A stretch of 41,547 nt of DNA from assembly GCA_017482485.1 (NCBI GenBank), contig JAFUMV010000061.1:1-41547 (forward strand). The letters run 5' to 3'. Position numbers and translations under genes: made by a program. Positions 23,548 through 31,737 of this stretch are shown here, piece after piece. This stretch comes from Lachnospiraceae bacterium (GTDB lineage Bacteria; Bacillota; Clostridia; Lachnospirales; Lachnospiraceae). Position 1 is the stretch's first letter. Every line of letters starts with the position of its first letter. A model generated the notes under the pieces. The model was not told the origin of the DNA. It did no database searches and worked only from the letters and a program-made list of their open reading frames with translations.

Positions 23548-25707
23548 TTACAGATGTAAAACTCTTTCTTTAATTTCCTGTGTACGGCCCTGATTCCAGA
23601 ACTGTGTGCCGATGTAGCCGCAGGTACGTCTTGCAACATTCAGCGTGTTCTGATCACGATTGCCGCATTTGGGGCATTCCCAGACCAGCTTTCCGTCTTC
23701 ATCCTGAACGATCTGGATTTCACCATCGAAACCACAGCACTGGCAGTAGTCGCTCTTGGTGTTCAGTTCCGCATACATGATGTTGTCATAAATGAAGCGA
23801 ATTACCTGCAGGGCGGCAGGAATATTGTTCTGCAGATTGGGTACTTCCACGTAGCTGATTGCGCCGCCGGTGGAAAGTGACTGGAACTGGGATTCAAACT
23901 GCAGTTTTGAAAACGCATCGATGGGCTCTGTTACATGTACATGATAGCTGTTTGTGATATAACTCTTATCGGTGACGCCTTCGATGATGCCGAAACGCTT
24001 CTGCAGACATTTTGCAAATTTGTAGGTGGTGCTTTCGATCGGGGAGCCGTAGATGGAGAAAGCAATGTTGCTTTCTGCTTTCCACTTGTCGCAGGCTGCG
24101 TTCATATATTTCATGACATTCAGCGCGAAAGGTGTAGCTTCCGGATCAGTGTGGGATTTGCCTGTCATATATTTCGTACATTCGTACAAACCTGCATAGC
24201 CCAGAGAAATACTGGAGTATCCGCCGTAAAGCAGCTTATCAATGGTTTCGCCCTTTTTCAGTCTTGCCAGAGCACCGTACTGCCACAGAATCGGAGCTGC
24301 ATCGGAAAGTGTGCCCTTCAAACGATTGTGACGATACATCAGCGCACGGTGGCAAAGCTCTAAACGTTCATCGAAAATTTTCCAGAATTTTTCCATATCG
24401 CCGCCGGAGGACAATGCAACATCAACCAGGTTGATGGTGACAACACCCTGATTGAAACGGCCGTAGAATTTGTAATTGCCGTTTTCATCCTTCCAGGGAT
24501 TCAATGCGGAGCGGCAGCCCATAACAGGGAAGCAGTTGCCTTCCTTTAATTCTTTCATCTTCTTTTCGGAGATATAGTCGGGCACCAGACGTTTGGCAGT
24601 ACATTTTGCCGCCAGCTCTGTCAGGTAGAAATAAGGAGTGCCTTCATCAATGTTGTCCTCTTCCAATACATAGATGAGCTTGGGGAATGCGGGAGTTACC
24701 CAGACACCGGACTCATTTTTTACGCCCTGATAACGCTGTTTTAAGGTTTCTTCTATAATAAGAGCCAGATCTTTTTTCTCCTGCTCGGATTTTGCTTCAT
24801 TCAGATACATGAAAACTGTCAGGAAAGGTGCCTGGCCATTGGTGGTCATCAAGGTGATGATCTGGTAAGTAATGGTCTGTACACCCTTGGTAATTTCACG
24901 GCGAAGCCGTTTTTCTACGATCTCGGAAATCTGTGTCTCGGAAGCATTTGTGCCCAGCAGTTTGATCTCTTCTAAAACCTCTGTACGGATTTTATCGCGG
25001 GAGATCTGAACGAAAGGAGCCAGGTGGGCAAGACTGATACTCTGACCGCCGTACTGATTGCTGGCTACCTGTGCAATGATCTGGGTTGCAATATTACAGG
25101 CTGTGGAAAAGCTGTGAGGCTTTTCAATCAGGGTCTCGCTGATGACAGTACCGTTCTGGAGCATGTCTTCCAGATTTACCAGATCACAGTTATGCATGTG
25201 CTGGGCGAAGTAGTCCGAATCGTGGAAATGGATGATGCCCTGCTTGTCCGCCTCTACGATTTCCTGGGGAAGTAAAATACGCTGGGTCAGATCCTTGCTG
25301 ACTTCACCCGCCATGTAGTCACGCTGAACGCTGTTGACGGTAGGATTCTTGTTGGAGTTTTCCTGTTTTACCTCTTCGTTGTTGCACTCGATGAGAGACA
25401 GAATGCGGTTGTCAGTGGTGTTTGACTTTCTGACCAGGGTACGCTGATAACGATATCTCACATAACGGCGAGCCAGTTCAAAGGCGCCGGTTGCCATGAT
25501 CTGATTTTCCACCATATCCTGAATCTCTTCTACGGAAACCGCACGGTTCATTTTCTGACACTTGTATTCTACGTAATCTGCAATATCGTGAATCTGCTCC
25601 TGAGTGAGCTTCGCAGATTCGGTGGCATTGTTGGCTTTTGTGACAGCAGCAACAATTTTATCGGTATCGAAGATTGCTTCGGAACCATTTCTTTTGATGA
25701 TCTTCAT
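23548..25707 (-). CDS. nrdD: Anaerobic ribonucleoside-triphosphate reductase
   Basis: Glycyl-radical enzyme that reduces ribonucleoside triphosphates to dNTPs in the absence of oxygen; cytoplasmic, activated by NrdG. 719 residues. An ATP-cone regulatory domain covers about 1-90 (MKIIKRNGSEAIFDTDKI). The catalytic barrel follows, with DSDYFAQHMHNCDLVN, PVMGCRSALNPW and GRFNQGVVTINL. A zinc site near the C-terminus is CQCCGFDGE with CPKCGNRD, and the radical loop RRTCGYIGTQFW has its Gly near residue 697. All key features are intact. GAGGAG lies 9 bases before the ATG. The 5' region carries a tandem hairpin array and a likely Crp/Fnr site (see separate entries). Confidence 0.97.
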   Translation of the reverse strand: MKIIKRNGSEAIFDTDKIVAAVTKANNATESAKLTQEQIHDIADYVEYKCQKMNRAVSVEEIQDMVENQIMATGAFELARRYVRYRYQRTLVRKSNTTDNRILSLIECNNEEVKQENSNKNPTVNSVQRDYMAGEVSKDLTQRILLPQEIVEADKQGIIHFHDSDYFAQHMHNCDLVNLEDMLQNGTVISETLIEKPHSFSTACNIATQIIAQVASNQYGGQSISLAHLAPFVQISRDKIRTEVLEEIKLLGTNASETQISEIVEKRLRREITKGVQTITYQIITLMTTNGQAPFLTVFMYLNEAKSEQEKKDLALIIEETLKQRYQGVKNESGVWVTPAFPKLIYVLEEDNIDEGTPYFYLTELAAKCTAKRLVPDYISEKKMKELKEGNCFPVMGCRSALNPWKDENGNYKFYGRFNQGVVTINLVDVALSSGGDMEKFWKIFDERLELCHRALMYRHNRLKGTLSDAAPILWQYGALARLKKGETIDKLLYGGYSSISLGYAGLYECTKYMTGKSHTDPEATPFALNVMKYMNAACDKWKAESNIAFSIYGSPIESTTYKFAKCLQKRFGIIEGVTDKSYITNSYHVHVTEPIDAFSKLQFESQFQSLSTGGAISYVEVPNLQNNIPAALQVIRFIYDNIMYAELNTKSDYCQCCGFDGEIQIVQDEDGKLVWECPKCGNRDQNTLNVARRTCGYIGTQFWNQGRTQEIKERVLHL

Positions 25708-25764
25708 ATACTATCTCTCCTCTAATCACTGCCCGCCCTCCGCGGGGTATAGCTTGTAAAACAT

Positions 25765-25907
25765 GTAAGGAACCTTCACAATTGCTTCGCAATCGAGAAG
25801 TAGCGCCTGTAGTAAGGAACCTTCACAACCGCTGTGCTTGTTGTGAAGTAGCGCCTGTAGTAAGGAACCTTCACAACCGCTGCGCTTGTTGTGAAGTAGC
25901 GTCCGTA
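25765..25907. repeat. Three tandem repeats of about 48 bp upstream of nrdD
   Basis: Copies start at 25765, 25812 and 25860, each beginning GTAAGGAACCTTCACAA and ending near GTAGCGCCTGTA (GTAGCGTCCGTA in the third). Each can form a hairpin; copy 1 pairs ATTGC/GCAAT while copies 2 and 3 pair CTTCACAA/TTGTGAAG, so the fold is kept although bases differ. They would lie in the nrdD 5' leader (minus strand). Confidence 0.8.
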
Positions 25908-25937
25908 GCGTTCCTTCACAGAAGGAACGCTACGGAC
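25901..25937. repeat. Perfect 17-bp inverted repeat at the predicted nrdD mRNA 5' end
   Basis: GTCCGTAGCGTTCCTTC, three bases, then its exact reverse complement. No T run on either side, so not a standard terminator. A predicted nrdD start near 25934 would place this stem-loop at the very 5' end of the mRNA, where such structures can protect against decay. Confidence 0.85.
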
Positions 25938-25940
25938 TTC

Positions 25941-25946
25941 ATTATA
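25941..25946 (-). promoter_or_regulatory. -10 element of the nrdD promoter
   Basis: On the minus strand this reads TATAAT, preceded by no recognisable -35. That is typical of an activator-dependent promoter. The inferred start is about 25934, giving a leader of about 225 nt. Confidence 0.5.
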
Positions 25947-25967
25947 TGCCGAGATGGGAAATAAAAC

Positions 25968-25983
25968 TGTTGCAGATGCAACA
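25968..25983. promoter_or_regulatory. Palindromic operator, likely for the Crp/Fnr regulator
   Basis: TGTTGCA-GA-TGCAACA, a perfect 7-bp half-site palindrome. Its centre (25975.5) is about 41.5 bases upstream of the predicted nrdD start, the classic class II activator position, and it overlaps the -35 of the crp/fnr promoter on the other strand. Confidence 0.6.
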
Positions 25984-25998
25984 AAAAATGGATATAAT
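25970..25998 (+). promoter_or_regulatory. Promoter of the Crp/Fnr regulator gene
   Basis: TTGCAG (25970-25975), 17-base spacer, TATAAT (25993-25998); start near 26005, leader about 44 bases. The operator palindrome covers the -35. Confidence 0.7.
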
Positions 25999-26048
25999 AC
26001 AAAATATAGTGGTTTGCACAAAAATGAGACACATTATGGAGTGATAAT

Positions 26049-26681
26049 ATGGGAGATTTTTCGAAGATTTTGGACTTGACAAATGTGCAGGAAGATGTAT
26101 GGCTGAGGGATGGCCTTTTATATATTCGTGAATTTGAAAAAGGTCAGGTCGTGATGGATGGCACTCAGAATAATAATAAGATCGGTATTATATTGTCCGG
26201 GATGGCGCTGTTGGAAAGCAATGCGCTGGAGGATCAGAGAAGAATCCTGGATTATTATGAGTCAGGAGATATCTTCGGCGGAAAATGTCTGCCCGATCTG
26301 AAACGCGACCTTTATTATATCACTGCATTGGGGCGGTGTCGAGTAGGTTTTGTGGATTCGGAAAAAATAATGGAAGAAAATTTCCAGAAGGAAATCAGCA
26401 TGTTAAATGATAGCCTGATGGAGCATTCTACCAGAAGAATGATTAAGCATATGGATATTCTTGCACATCGTACAATACGGCAAAAACTCCTCATTTTTTT
26501 GAAACACATCAGCAGAAAGAAGGGGCGCAGGAGTTTTTCTTTGCCCTTTCCGCTCACCGACTGTGCAGATTATCTGGCGGTGGATCGAAGTGCAATGATG
26601 CGGGAACTGAAAAAAATGAAGGAGGATGGCATTTTGCGGACGCAGGGGCGCAAAATAGAATTAGTGGAATGGAAAGAGTGA
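26049..26681 (+). CDS. Crp/Fnr-family transcriptional regulator
   Basis: 210-residue dimeric regulator. The N-terminal sensor is a cupin-like effector domain (about 10-120: YIREFEKGQVVMDGTQNN, GIILSGMALLES, ESGDIFGG). A long dimer helix is followed by a winged HTH (about 145-205: TIRQKLLIFLKHISRKKG, then LTDCADYLAVDRSAMMRELKKMKEDGIL). Only three Cys are present and none form the N-terminal cluster of E. coli Fnr, so it is not an iron-sulfur Fnr of that design; the ligand is unknown. GGAG lies upstream of the ATG. It is divergent from nrdD and probably controls it and itself. Confidence 0.88.
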   Translation: MGDFSKILDLTNVQEDVWLRDGLLYIREFEKGQVVMDGTQNNNKIGIILSGMALLESNALEDQRRILDYYESGDIFGGKCLPDLKRDLYYITALGRCRVGFVDSEKIMEENFQKEISMLNDSLMEHSTRRMIKHMDILAHRTIRQKLLIFLKHISRKKGRRSFSLPFPLTDCADYLAVDRSAMMRELKKMKEDGILRTQGRKIELVEWKE

Positions 26682-27178
26682 AGCGGGTTTGGCATAGAAT
26701 CAGCGCTGATATCAGAAATTACTGGCAGATTGGAGCGGCAATACTGGTCTACGATATTGTGGTTCAGATCCTGTTTGGACAGTTTTGCCCGTCAGTTATT
26801 GTAACCGGATTGCCCTGTCCCGGCTGCGGTATGACAAGATCGGTGCTTTATTTTGCTGCAGGGCAGTTTGAAAAGGGGATGGAGATGAATCCTCTGGGAA
26901 TTTTCTGGCTGTTTTTAGCGGTTTATTTTTGCCTGATGCGATATGTATTTGGGAAAAAGCCGGTGGGAGTGATACAGATCGGCGGTGGCCTGGTGGTACT
27001 GATGGCGGCTTTTTACTTATATAGAATGTATGCCTGTTTTCCAGGAGAGGTTCCTATCTGCTACACCCCTGGGAATATTATGGAGCGTACAAAGCCCGGA
27101 TATGCGGAGGAAATCCCACAGCTGATCGCAGGAATTCAGAATAAAATAAGGTACATTGCCGATGTCCTATTCCGTTAA
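26669..27178 (+). CDS. DUF2752 membrane protein
   Basis: 169 residues, overlapping the end of the Crp/Fnr gene by 13 bases, so probably translated together. DUF2752 signature GLPCPGCGMTRS at residues 47-58, preceded by a membrane helix (about 21-40) and followed by two more hydrophobic stretches (about 78-120). The Cys-rich loop lies next to the membrane. Function in the family is not established. Coupling to a Crp/Fnr regulator suggests it may belong to the same response. There is no clear ribosome site of its own, consistent with coupling. Confidence 0.8.
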   Translation: MERVKRVWHRISADIRNYWQIGAAILVYDIVVQILFGQFCPSVIVTGLPCPGCGMTRSVLYFAAGQFEKGMEMNPLGIFWLFLAVYFCLMRYVFGKKPVGVIQIGGGLVVLMAAFYLYRMYACFPGEVPICYTPGNIMERTKPGYAEEIPQLIAGIQNKIRYIADVLFR

Positions 27179-27204
27179 AAAGGGCAGCAGCTTATCAGAT
27201 AAGT

Positions 27205-27254
27205 AAGAACGGCACGGCCTATGGAGAAATTCCGGTTGGCTGTGCCGTTTTCTT
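27205..27254. terminator. Bidirectional terminator after the DUF2752 gene
   Basis: AAGAACGGCAC and GCC pair with GGC and GTGCCGTTTTCTT across a long loop. It serves the DUF2752 gene; the methyltransferase gene ends 73 bases further on from the other side. Confidence 0.8.
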
Positions 27255-27326
27255 ATTGTGTAAAGTGTTCCCATCGCGTCACAATGCAAACCTTTTGCGC
27301 CCAACATTATTCTTCTGTTTCGCAAA

Positions 27327-28187
27327 TCAGCGGCTCCAACGTCCGGAAGCACCGCAGGGAAGCACCAGTCCGCTTTCGGTGACAGGAAGTCCGATTTCGT
27401 TTGCTTCTACATGCCCGCCGAACTTTTTGACAATGGCAGTATGAATCATGTAACTCAGTACAGCAGGCTGCAGACCTGTGGTGTAGGAGTTAATCAGGAA
27501 AAATTTTGCATCATCGGAGAGAATTTGGGCGGTCAGCTCAATGAAAGGGAAAATGCTTTCTTCGATCTTCCAGATCTCCCCTTTGGGGCCTCTTCCATAG
27601 GAGGGAGGGTCCATGATGATACCGTCATATTTGTTGCCGCGGCGGATTTCGCGCTCCACGAATTTCACACAGTCATCCACAAGCCAGCGGATGGGAGCGT
27701 CCTGCAGACCGGAAGCGGCTGCATTTTCCTTTGCCCATGTCACCATGCCTTTGGATGCGTCCACATGGGTGACTGCTGCGCCGGCTTTGGCTGCGGACAG
27801 AGTGGCGCCCCCCGTATAGGCAAAAAGATTGAGGACTTTCAGCGGGCGATCCGCGCTTTGGATAATTTCGGAAAACCAGTCCCAGTTGGTGGCCTGTTCC
27901 GGGAAAAGTCCGGTATGTTTGAAGCTGAAGGGCTTTAAACGGAAAGTGAGGTCACGATAGTGAATGCTCCATTCTTCGGGAAGATGAAAAAATTCCCATT
28001 CCCCACCGCCTTTGCTGCTTCTGTGATAGTGACCGTTCTTCTTCTTCCAGCCGGGGTTTGTCTTCGGAGTATTCCAAATGACCTGAGGGTCGGGACGTAC
28101 CAGCAGGTATTCACCCCAGCGTTCCAGTTTTTCCCCGTTTGAGGTATCTATAACTTCATAATCTTTCCAGTTATCTGCAATCCACAT
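27327..28187 (-). CDS. Class I SAM-dependent methyltransferase, RlmI/RlmK-like
   Basis: Probable 23S rRNA-type methyltransferase, 286 residues. The SAM site is VLNLFAYTGGATLSAAKAGA (about 117-136), followed by VTHVDASKGMVTWAKENA. The catalytic motif is MDPPSYGRG (about 200), similar to the DPP(S/Y) motif of RlmI/RlmK/RlmL enzymes that make m5C or m2G/m7G in rRNA. An N-terminal beta-rich region (about 1-90) replaces the PUA domain of RlmI. AAAGGAA lies 8 bases before the ATG at 28187; codons upstream to 28247 lack a site. It is a monocistronic gene. The exact modified base is not known. Confidence 0.82.
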   Translation of the reverse strand: MWIADNWKDYEVIDTSNGEKLERWGEYLLVRPDPQVIWNTPKTNPGWKKKNGHYHRSSKGGGEWEFFHLPEEWSIHYRDLTFRLKPFSFKHTGLFPEQATNWDWFSEIIQSADRPLKVLNLFAYTGGATLSAAKAGAAVTHVDASKGMVTWAKENAAASGLQDAPIRWLVDDCVKFVEREIRRGNKYDGIIMDPPSYGRGPKGEIWKIEESIFPFIELTAQILSDDAKFFLINSYTTGLQPAVLSYMIHTAIVKKFGGHVEANEIGLPVTESGLVLPCGASGRWSR

Positions 28188-28311
28188 GATAATGATTCCT
28201 TTCCGTAAACATAACTCAACTATACATGAAACAGCGGCAGATTGCAAGGTTTACGTCACCAGCAAACCGTAACCGCACTTTAGCAAACTGACGCGATAAT
28301 AAAGTCCAGTA

Positions 28312-28340
28312 TTGACTTATCCGTAATATGGGATTATAAT
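28312..28340 (+). promoter_or_regulatory. Promoter of the PutP-family symporter gene
   Basis: TTGACT (28312-28317), 17-base spacer, TATAAT (28335-28340). Start near 28347, giving a leader of about 90 bases with only a small GCGGC/GCCGC hairpin. Confidence 0.75.
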
Positions 28341-28435
28341 GAGAGAAATTTTTTGTAAAAAGTCGAAGTCTGCTGTTTTTTGAAGACGGAGGCGAAAACT
28401 ACAGCGGCACAGCCGCGGAAAATGAGGGATAAGAT

Positions 28436-29974
28436 ATGAGTAATGCAATCGGATGGATTCTGCTGGCATTTGCCCTGTATCTGCTTTTGATGATCGTCAT
28501 CGGAGCGCTTTATGCAAAAGGCAATACCAGCAGTGAAGAGTACTTTTTAGGCGGCCGTAATCTGGGCGGCTTTGTGGCGGCGCTTTCTGCGCAGGCATCC
28601 GACATGAGCGGATGGCTTCTGATGGGACTTCCGGGTTCCATATATGCGTTGGGAACGGGGCAGATCTGGATTGCCGTTGGATTGTTTATTGGTACAGTTT
28701 GTAACTGGCTGTTCATTTCAGGAAGACTTCGTCGGTATACGATCCGGGCAAATAACTCCCTGACACTTCCTACTTATTTTGAAAACAGGTTTCATGACAA
28801 TAAGAAGATTTTACTTTTGATTTCATCCATCACAATTGTAATATTCTTTCTTGTATATACCGCAAGTGCTCTGGCTGCCGGCGGTAAGCTGTTCAACTCC
28901 ATTTTTGGAATAGATTATAAGATTGCGCTGGCAATCGGTGCTCTGGTTATTCTGATTTATACGTTCCTTGGCGGTTTCATGGCCGTATGCGTGACGGATT
29001 TTGTGCAGGGAACATTGATGCTGATCGGCCTTCTGGCAGTGCCCATTATTGCGCTTGGAATGCTGGACGGAGGTGCAGGAATTACAGCTGCGCTGGAATC
29101 CACGAATGTTCCCGGCGGTGTGGATGGATATCTGAATGCATTTTCAAATGGAAGCAGACCCTATACGGTTGTGGAAATCCTGTCTCAGCTGGCGTGGGGA
29201 CTCGGATATTTCGGTATGCCTCATATTCTGGTGCGTTTTATGGCTGTTCGTGATGAAAAGGAATTGAAGAAATCCAAAGGTGTTGCGTTGGCATGGGTTG
29301 CGCTTTCCCTGTTCTTCGCCTGCCTGATCGGTGTGGTGGGAAGAGCTTTTCTGGCACCTGCAGTGCTGGCAGACGGACTGGAAGAAAATGTTTTCATCGA
29401 AATGATCATCGTCATGTTCACAGAAAAAATGAATGCGCCTGTTATCGGCGGTATTTTCCTGTGCGGCATTCTGGCTGCGATCATGTCCACTGCGGATTCC
29501 CAGCTGCTGGTAAGCGCTTCCAGCATGGCAGAAGATATTTTCCGCGGTGTCATCAAGAAAGATATGGATGATAAGACTGTAATGAAGGTAAGCAGAATTA
29601 CGGTATTCGTGATCGCAATTCTGGCATTTTTGATCGCGCTGGATCCCAACAGTTCCATCATGGGACTGGTATCCAATGCCTGGGCTGGTCTGGGTGCTGC
29701 TTTTGGCCCGGCAGTGCTCATGTCCCTGTTCTGGAAACGCTCCAATCTGCAGGGAACGGTGGCAGGTATTGCGGCAGGTGCACTGACTGTTATTGTGTGG
29801 GATTATCTTCCTCTGATCAAAGGAGCGACCATCGGCAGTGTGACGGGTGTGTATTCTCTGCTGATTGGGTTCTTTGTCAGCCTTCTGGTAATTGTAGTGG
29901 TGAGTCTGCTCACACCTGCGCCCGATGAAGAAATTTTGAAAGAATTTGATGATGTTGCAGCAAAACGCGTGTGA
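28436..29974 (+). CDS. putP: Sodium/proline symporter (SSS family)
   Basis: Sodium-coupled proline uptake protein in the cytoplasmic membrane; 512 residues with about 13 helices. PutP-specific stretches: EEYFLGGRNLGGFVAALSAQ, then ASDMSGWLLMGLPGSIY near the N-terminus, which hold the sodium/substrate site, LGGFMAVCVTDFVQGTLMLIG, FGMPHILVRFMA and ISTAD-like IMSTADSQLLVSASS. GAGGGA precedes the ATG. It has its own consensus promoter and ends at a terminator (29999-30024). Homologues of other substrate use exist in the SSS family, but the N-terminal match favours proline. Confidence 0.92.
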   Translation: MSNAIGWILLAFALYLLLMIVIGALYAKGNTSSEEYFLGGRNLGGFVAALSAQASDMSGWLLMGLPGSIYALGTGQIWIAVGLFIGTVCNWLFISGRLRRYTIRANNSLTLPTYFENRFHDNKKILLLISSITIVIFFLVYTASALAAGGKLFNSIFGIDYKIALAIGALVILIYTFLGGFMAVCVTDFVQGTLMLIGLLAVPIIALGMLDGGAGITAALESTNVPGGVDGYLNAFSNGSRPYTVVEILSQLAWGLGYFGMPHILVRFMAVRDEKELKKSKGVALAWVALSLFFACLIGVVGRAFLAPAVLADGLEENVFIEMIIVMFTEKMNAPVIGGIFLCGILAAIMSTADSQLLVSASSMAEDIFRGVIKKDMDDKTVMKVSRITVFVIAILAFLIALDPNSSIMGLVSNAWAGLGAAFGPAVLMSLFWKRSNLQGTVAGIAAGALTVIVWDYLPLIKGATIGSVTGVYSLLIGFFVSLLVIVVVSLLTPAPDEEILKEFDDVAAKRV

Positions 29975-29998
29975 TATTTGAAAAATTGGAAAGGACAG

Positions 29999-30024
29999 AC
30001 CGGCATGTAACAGTGCCGGTTTTT
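29999..30024 (+). terminator. Intrinsic terminator after putP, abutting the next start codon
   Basis: ACCGGCA pairs with TGCCGGT around 8 bases, followed by TTTTT. The EamA start codon at 30029 comes only four bases after the T run. Confidence 0.8.
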
Positions 30025-30028
30025 GTGT

Positions 30029-30901
30029 ATGATGAAAAAGACGGCATGGACATTTGTGGCAGTGGCAGCTATTCTGTGGGGAACCATGGGAATCTGGGTG
30101 AGAGGTTTAAATGAATATGGACTTAATACTATGGACATTGTGGCGTGGCGTTCCGTTGGCACGGCATTGTGTATGGGAGGCGGTCTTTTTTTCTATAACA
30201 GAAGCCTGCTGAAAATAAAGTGGAAAGATTTGTGGTGTTTTCTGGGAACGGGTATTGCAAGTATCCTGTTTTTCAATTATTGTTATTTTAAATCCATTGA
30301 AATAACGGATCTTTCCACTGCGGCGGTGCTTTTGTATACTTCGCCGATCTTTGTGGTGCTGATTTCCGCGGTATGCTTTCGGGAGAAGATCACAAAACAG
30401 AAGGTATGCGCAGTGGTGTTGGCGGTGGCGGGCTGCGCGCTGGTTTCCGGGGGCGGACAGGAAAGCGGTGCACTGAATGCGGCGGGAATTCTGACAGGTC
30501 TGGGAGCCGGACTGGGATATGCGCTGTACAGCATTTTCAGTCGCTTTGCACTGCAGAAAGGCTATCATACGCTGACGATCACTTTTTATACATTTCTGGT
30601 GGCAGGAATTGCCATGGTGTTTTATCTGCCCTTTGGCGGCTTGAAATCGTCGCTGCTTTTGCAGCCGGGTTTCTGGACGATGAGTGCCGGGCTGATTTTG
30701 GTTGTGACAGTGGCAGCTTATGTACTTTACACCTATGGCCTGGCAGGAATGGAGAACGGAAAGGCGGCCGTAATTGCAACAGTGGAGCCGGTGACGGCAG
30801 CGGTGCTCGGCATTTTTTTCTATCAGGAAACACTGACTATATCCGGTGCTGTGGGGATTATAACGGTGCTGATTTCGGGATGGTTGGTGAGCCGGGAGTA
30901 A
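30029..30901 (+). CDS. EamA-family (DMT) transporter
   Basis: Ten-helix drug/metabolite transporter, 290 residues, with two EamA repeats (about 8-140 and 155-288). First helix WTFVAVAAILWGTMGIWVRGL; repeat junction near CALVSGGGQ; the last repeat contains ATVEPVTAAVLGIFFYQETLT, a hallmark of the family. Members export amino acids or metabolites; substrate unknown. The start codon is ATG 30029 or 30032. No ribosome site precedes it: the upstream bases are the putP terminator stem and T run. Either translation starts from an unusual leader, or a small ribosome site is masked in the hairpin; this deserves attention. Confidence 0.85.
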   Translation: MMKKTAWTFVAVAAILWGTMGIWVRGLNEYGLNTMDIVAWRSVGTALCMGGGLFFYNRSLLKIKWKDLWCFLGTGIASILFFNYCYFKSIEITDLSTAAVLLYTSPIFVVLISAVCFREKITKQKVCAVVLAVAGCALVSGGGQESGALNAAGILTGLGAGLGYALYSIFSRFALQKGYHTLTITFYTFLVAGIAMVFYLPFGGLKSSLLLQPGFWTMSAGLILVVTVAAYVLYTYGLAGMENGKAAVIATVEPVTAAVLGIFFYQETLTISGAVGIITVLISGWLVSRE

Positions 30902-30994
30902 GAGGGCTTCTTACGGTATGATGTTGTTAGGAAAATGCCGGAGAAGCACGTAAACAATGGAATTGGTCAATCCAAAAGGAGGAAAGGGGTACAA

Positions 30995-31603
30995 ATGGAA
31001 TATCAGGTAAAAAGAATTAAATCAAAGGCAGAGATCGGTCAGTGCGCACTGTTTTGTGTGGATCATTTTATGTGGGATCGGGTGATGGAGCCCAAAACAT
31101 ATGGCCGGATGGGTTACATCGAAGGAAAGGGCTTTTATGTGGAAATGACCTGCGAAGAGGAAAATCCGAAGCGGACATTTACCGATTATATGGATATGGT
31201 TTGTAAGGACAGCGCTATGGAAGTATTCCTGGCATTTCCGGAAGAGGGGGAAGTGCTGACCAATGATGTGATGTACATTAATTTTGAAATCAATTCCAAT
31301 GCTGCGCTTTATGCCAAGTGTGGAAAAGGGCGCAAAGACCGATTAAAAATGCCCGAAAGCTATCTGGAGATCGCTGACTGCAAAGCGGTGGTGGAAGAAA
31401 AGCAGTGGTCTGTATCTTTCACAATTCCGGAAGCATTTTTAAAAAAGGAATGCGGAATAAAAGATCTGGGACATTTTTACTGCAATTTCTATAAAATCGC
31501 GGAAAGTCCGGAGGTCCTGCATTTCGCAAGCTATTCGCCGATCGAAAATGAAACGCCGAACTTCCATCTGCCGGTTTTCTTTGCCAAGGGAAAACTGGTG
31601 TAA
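30995..31603 (+). CDS. Carbohydrate-binding family 9-like protein
   Basis: 202 residues without a signal peptide. It resembles CBM9-like (DOMON-type beta-sandwich) proteins: ALFCVDHFMWD near the start, GKGFYVEMTCEEENP, then AMEVFLAFPEE, YINFEINSNAALYA, WSVSFTIPEAFL and a terminal FYCNFYKIAES, HFASYSPIENETPNFH. The family normally binds the reducing end of sugars, often on secreted proteins; the lack of an export signal here points to a cytoplasmic role. AAGGAGGAAAGGGG precedes the ATG at 30995. It stands between two membrane-transport genes and a hydrolase with no obvious functional link. Confidence 0.75.
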   Translation: MEYQVKRIKSKAEIGQCALFCVDHFMWDRVMEPKTYGRMGYIEGKGFYVEMTCEEENPKRTFTDYMDMVCKDSAMEVFLAFPEEGEVLTNDVMYINFEINSNAALYAKCGKGRKDRLKMPESYLEIADCKAVVEEKQWSVSFTIPEAFLKKECGIKDLGHFYCNFYKIAESPEVLHFASYSPIENETPNFHLPVFFAKGKLV

Positions 31604-31636
31604 AGCGTAGACAACAAAAAAATTTGTGGTAATCAA

Positions 31637-31667
31637 GGGAGCGGCAGACGAAAGTGCTGTCGCTCCC
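31637..31667. terminator. Hairpin after the CBM9-like gene
   Basis: GGGAGCG and CAG pair with CTG and CGCTCCC. Only a mixed CT tail follows, so termination is less certain. A second small hairpin GCGGC/GCCGC follows at about 31682-31697. Confidence 0.5.
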
Positions 31668-31737
31668 ATCTCTTTGCTATGCGGCTTATGCCGCAAAATT
31701 TTCTTCCGCATTGTGCTCAAGTCCGGGCATCTGCATT

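Noticed and set aside
25765-25937. CRISPR array
   Set aside because: Only three copies, tandem without unique spacers, and no cas genes.
25776-26021. Open frames on both strands with repeated VVKVPYYRRYF or CCEVAPVVRNLHN segments
   Set aside because: They are translations of the 48-bp DNA repeats and have no ribosome site or matching promoter.
27411-27938. 175-residue plus-strand frame
   Set aside because: It is the antisense shadow of the methyltransferase gene.
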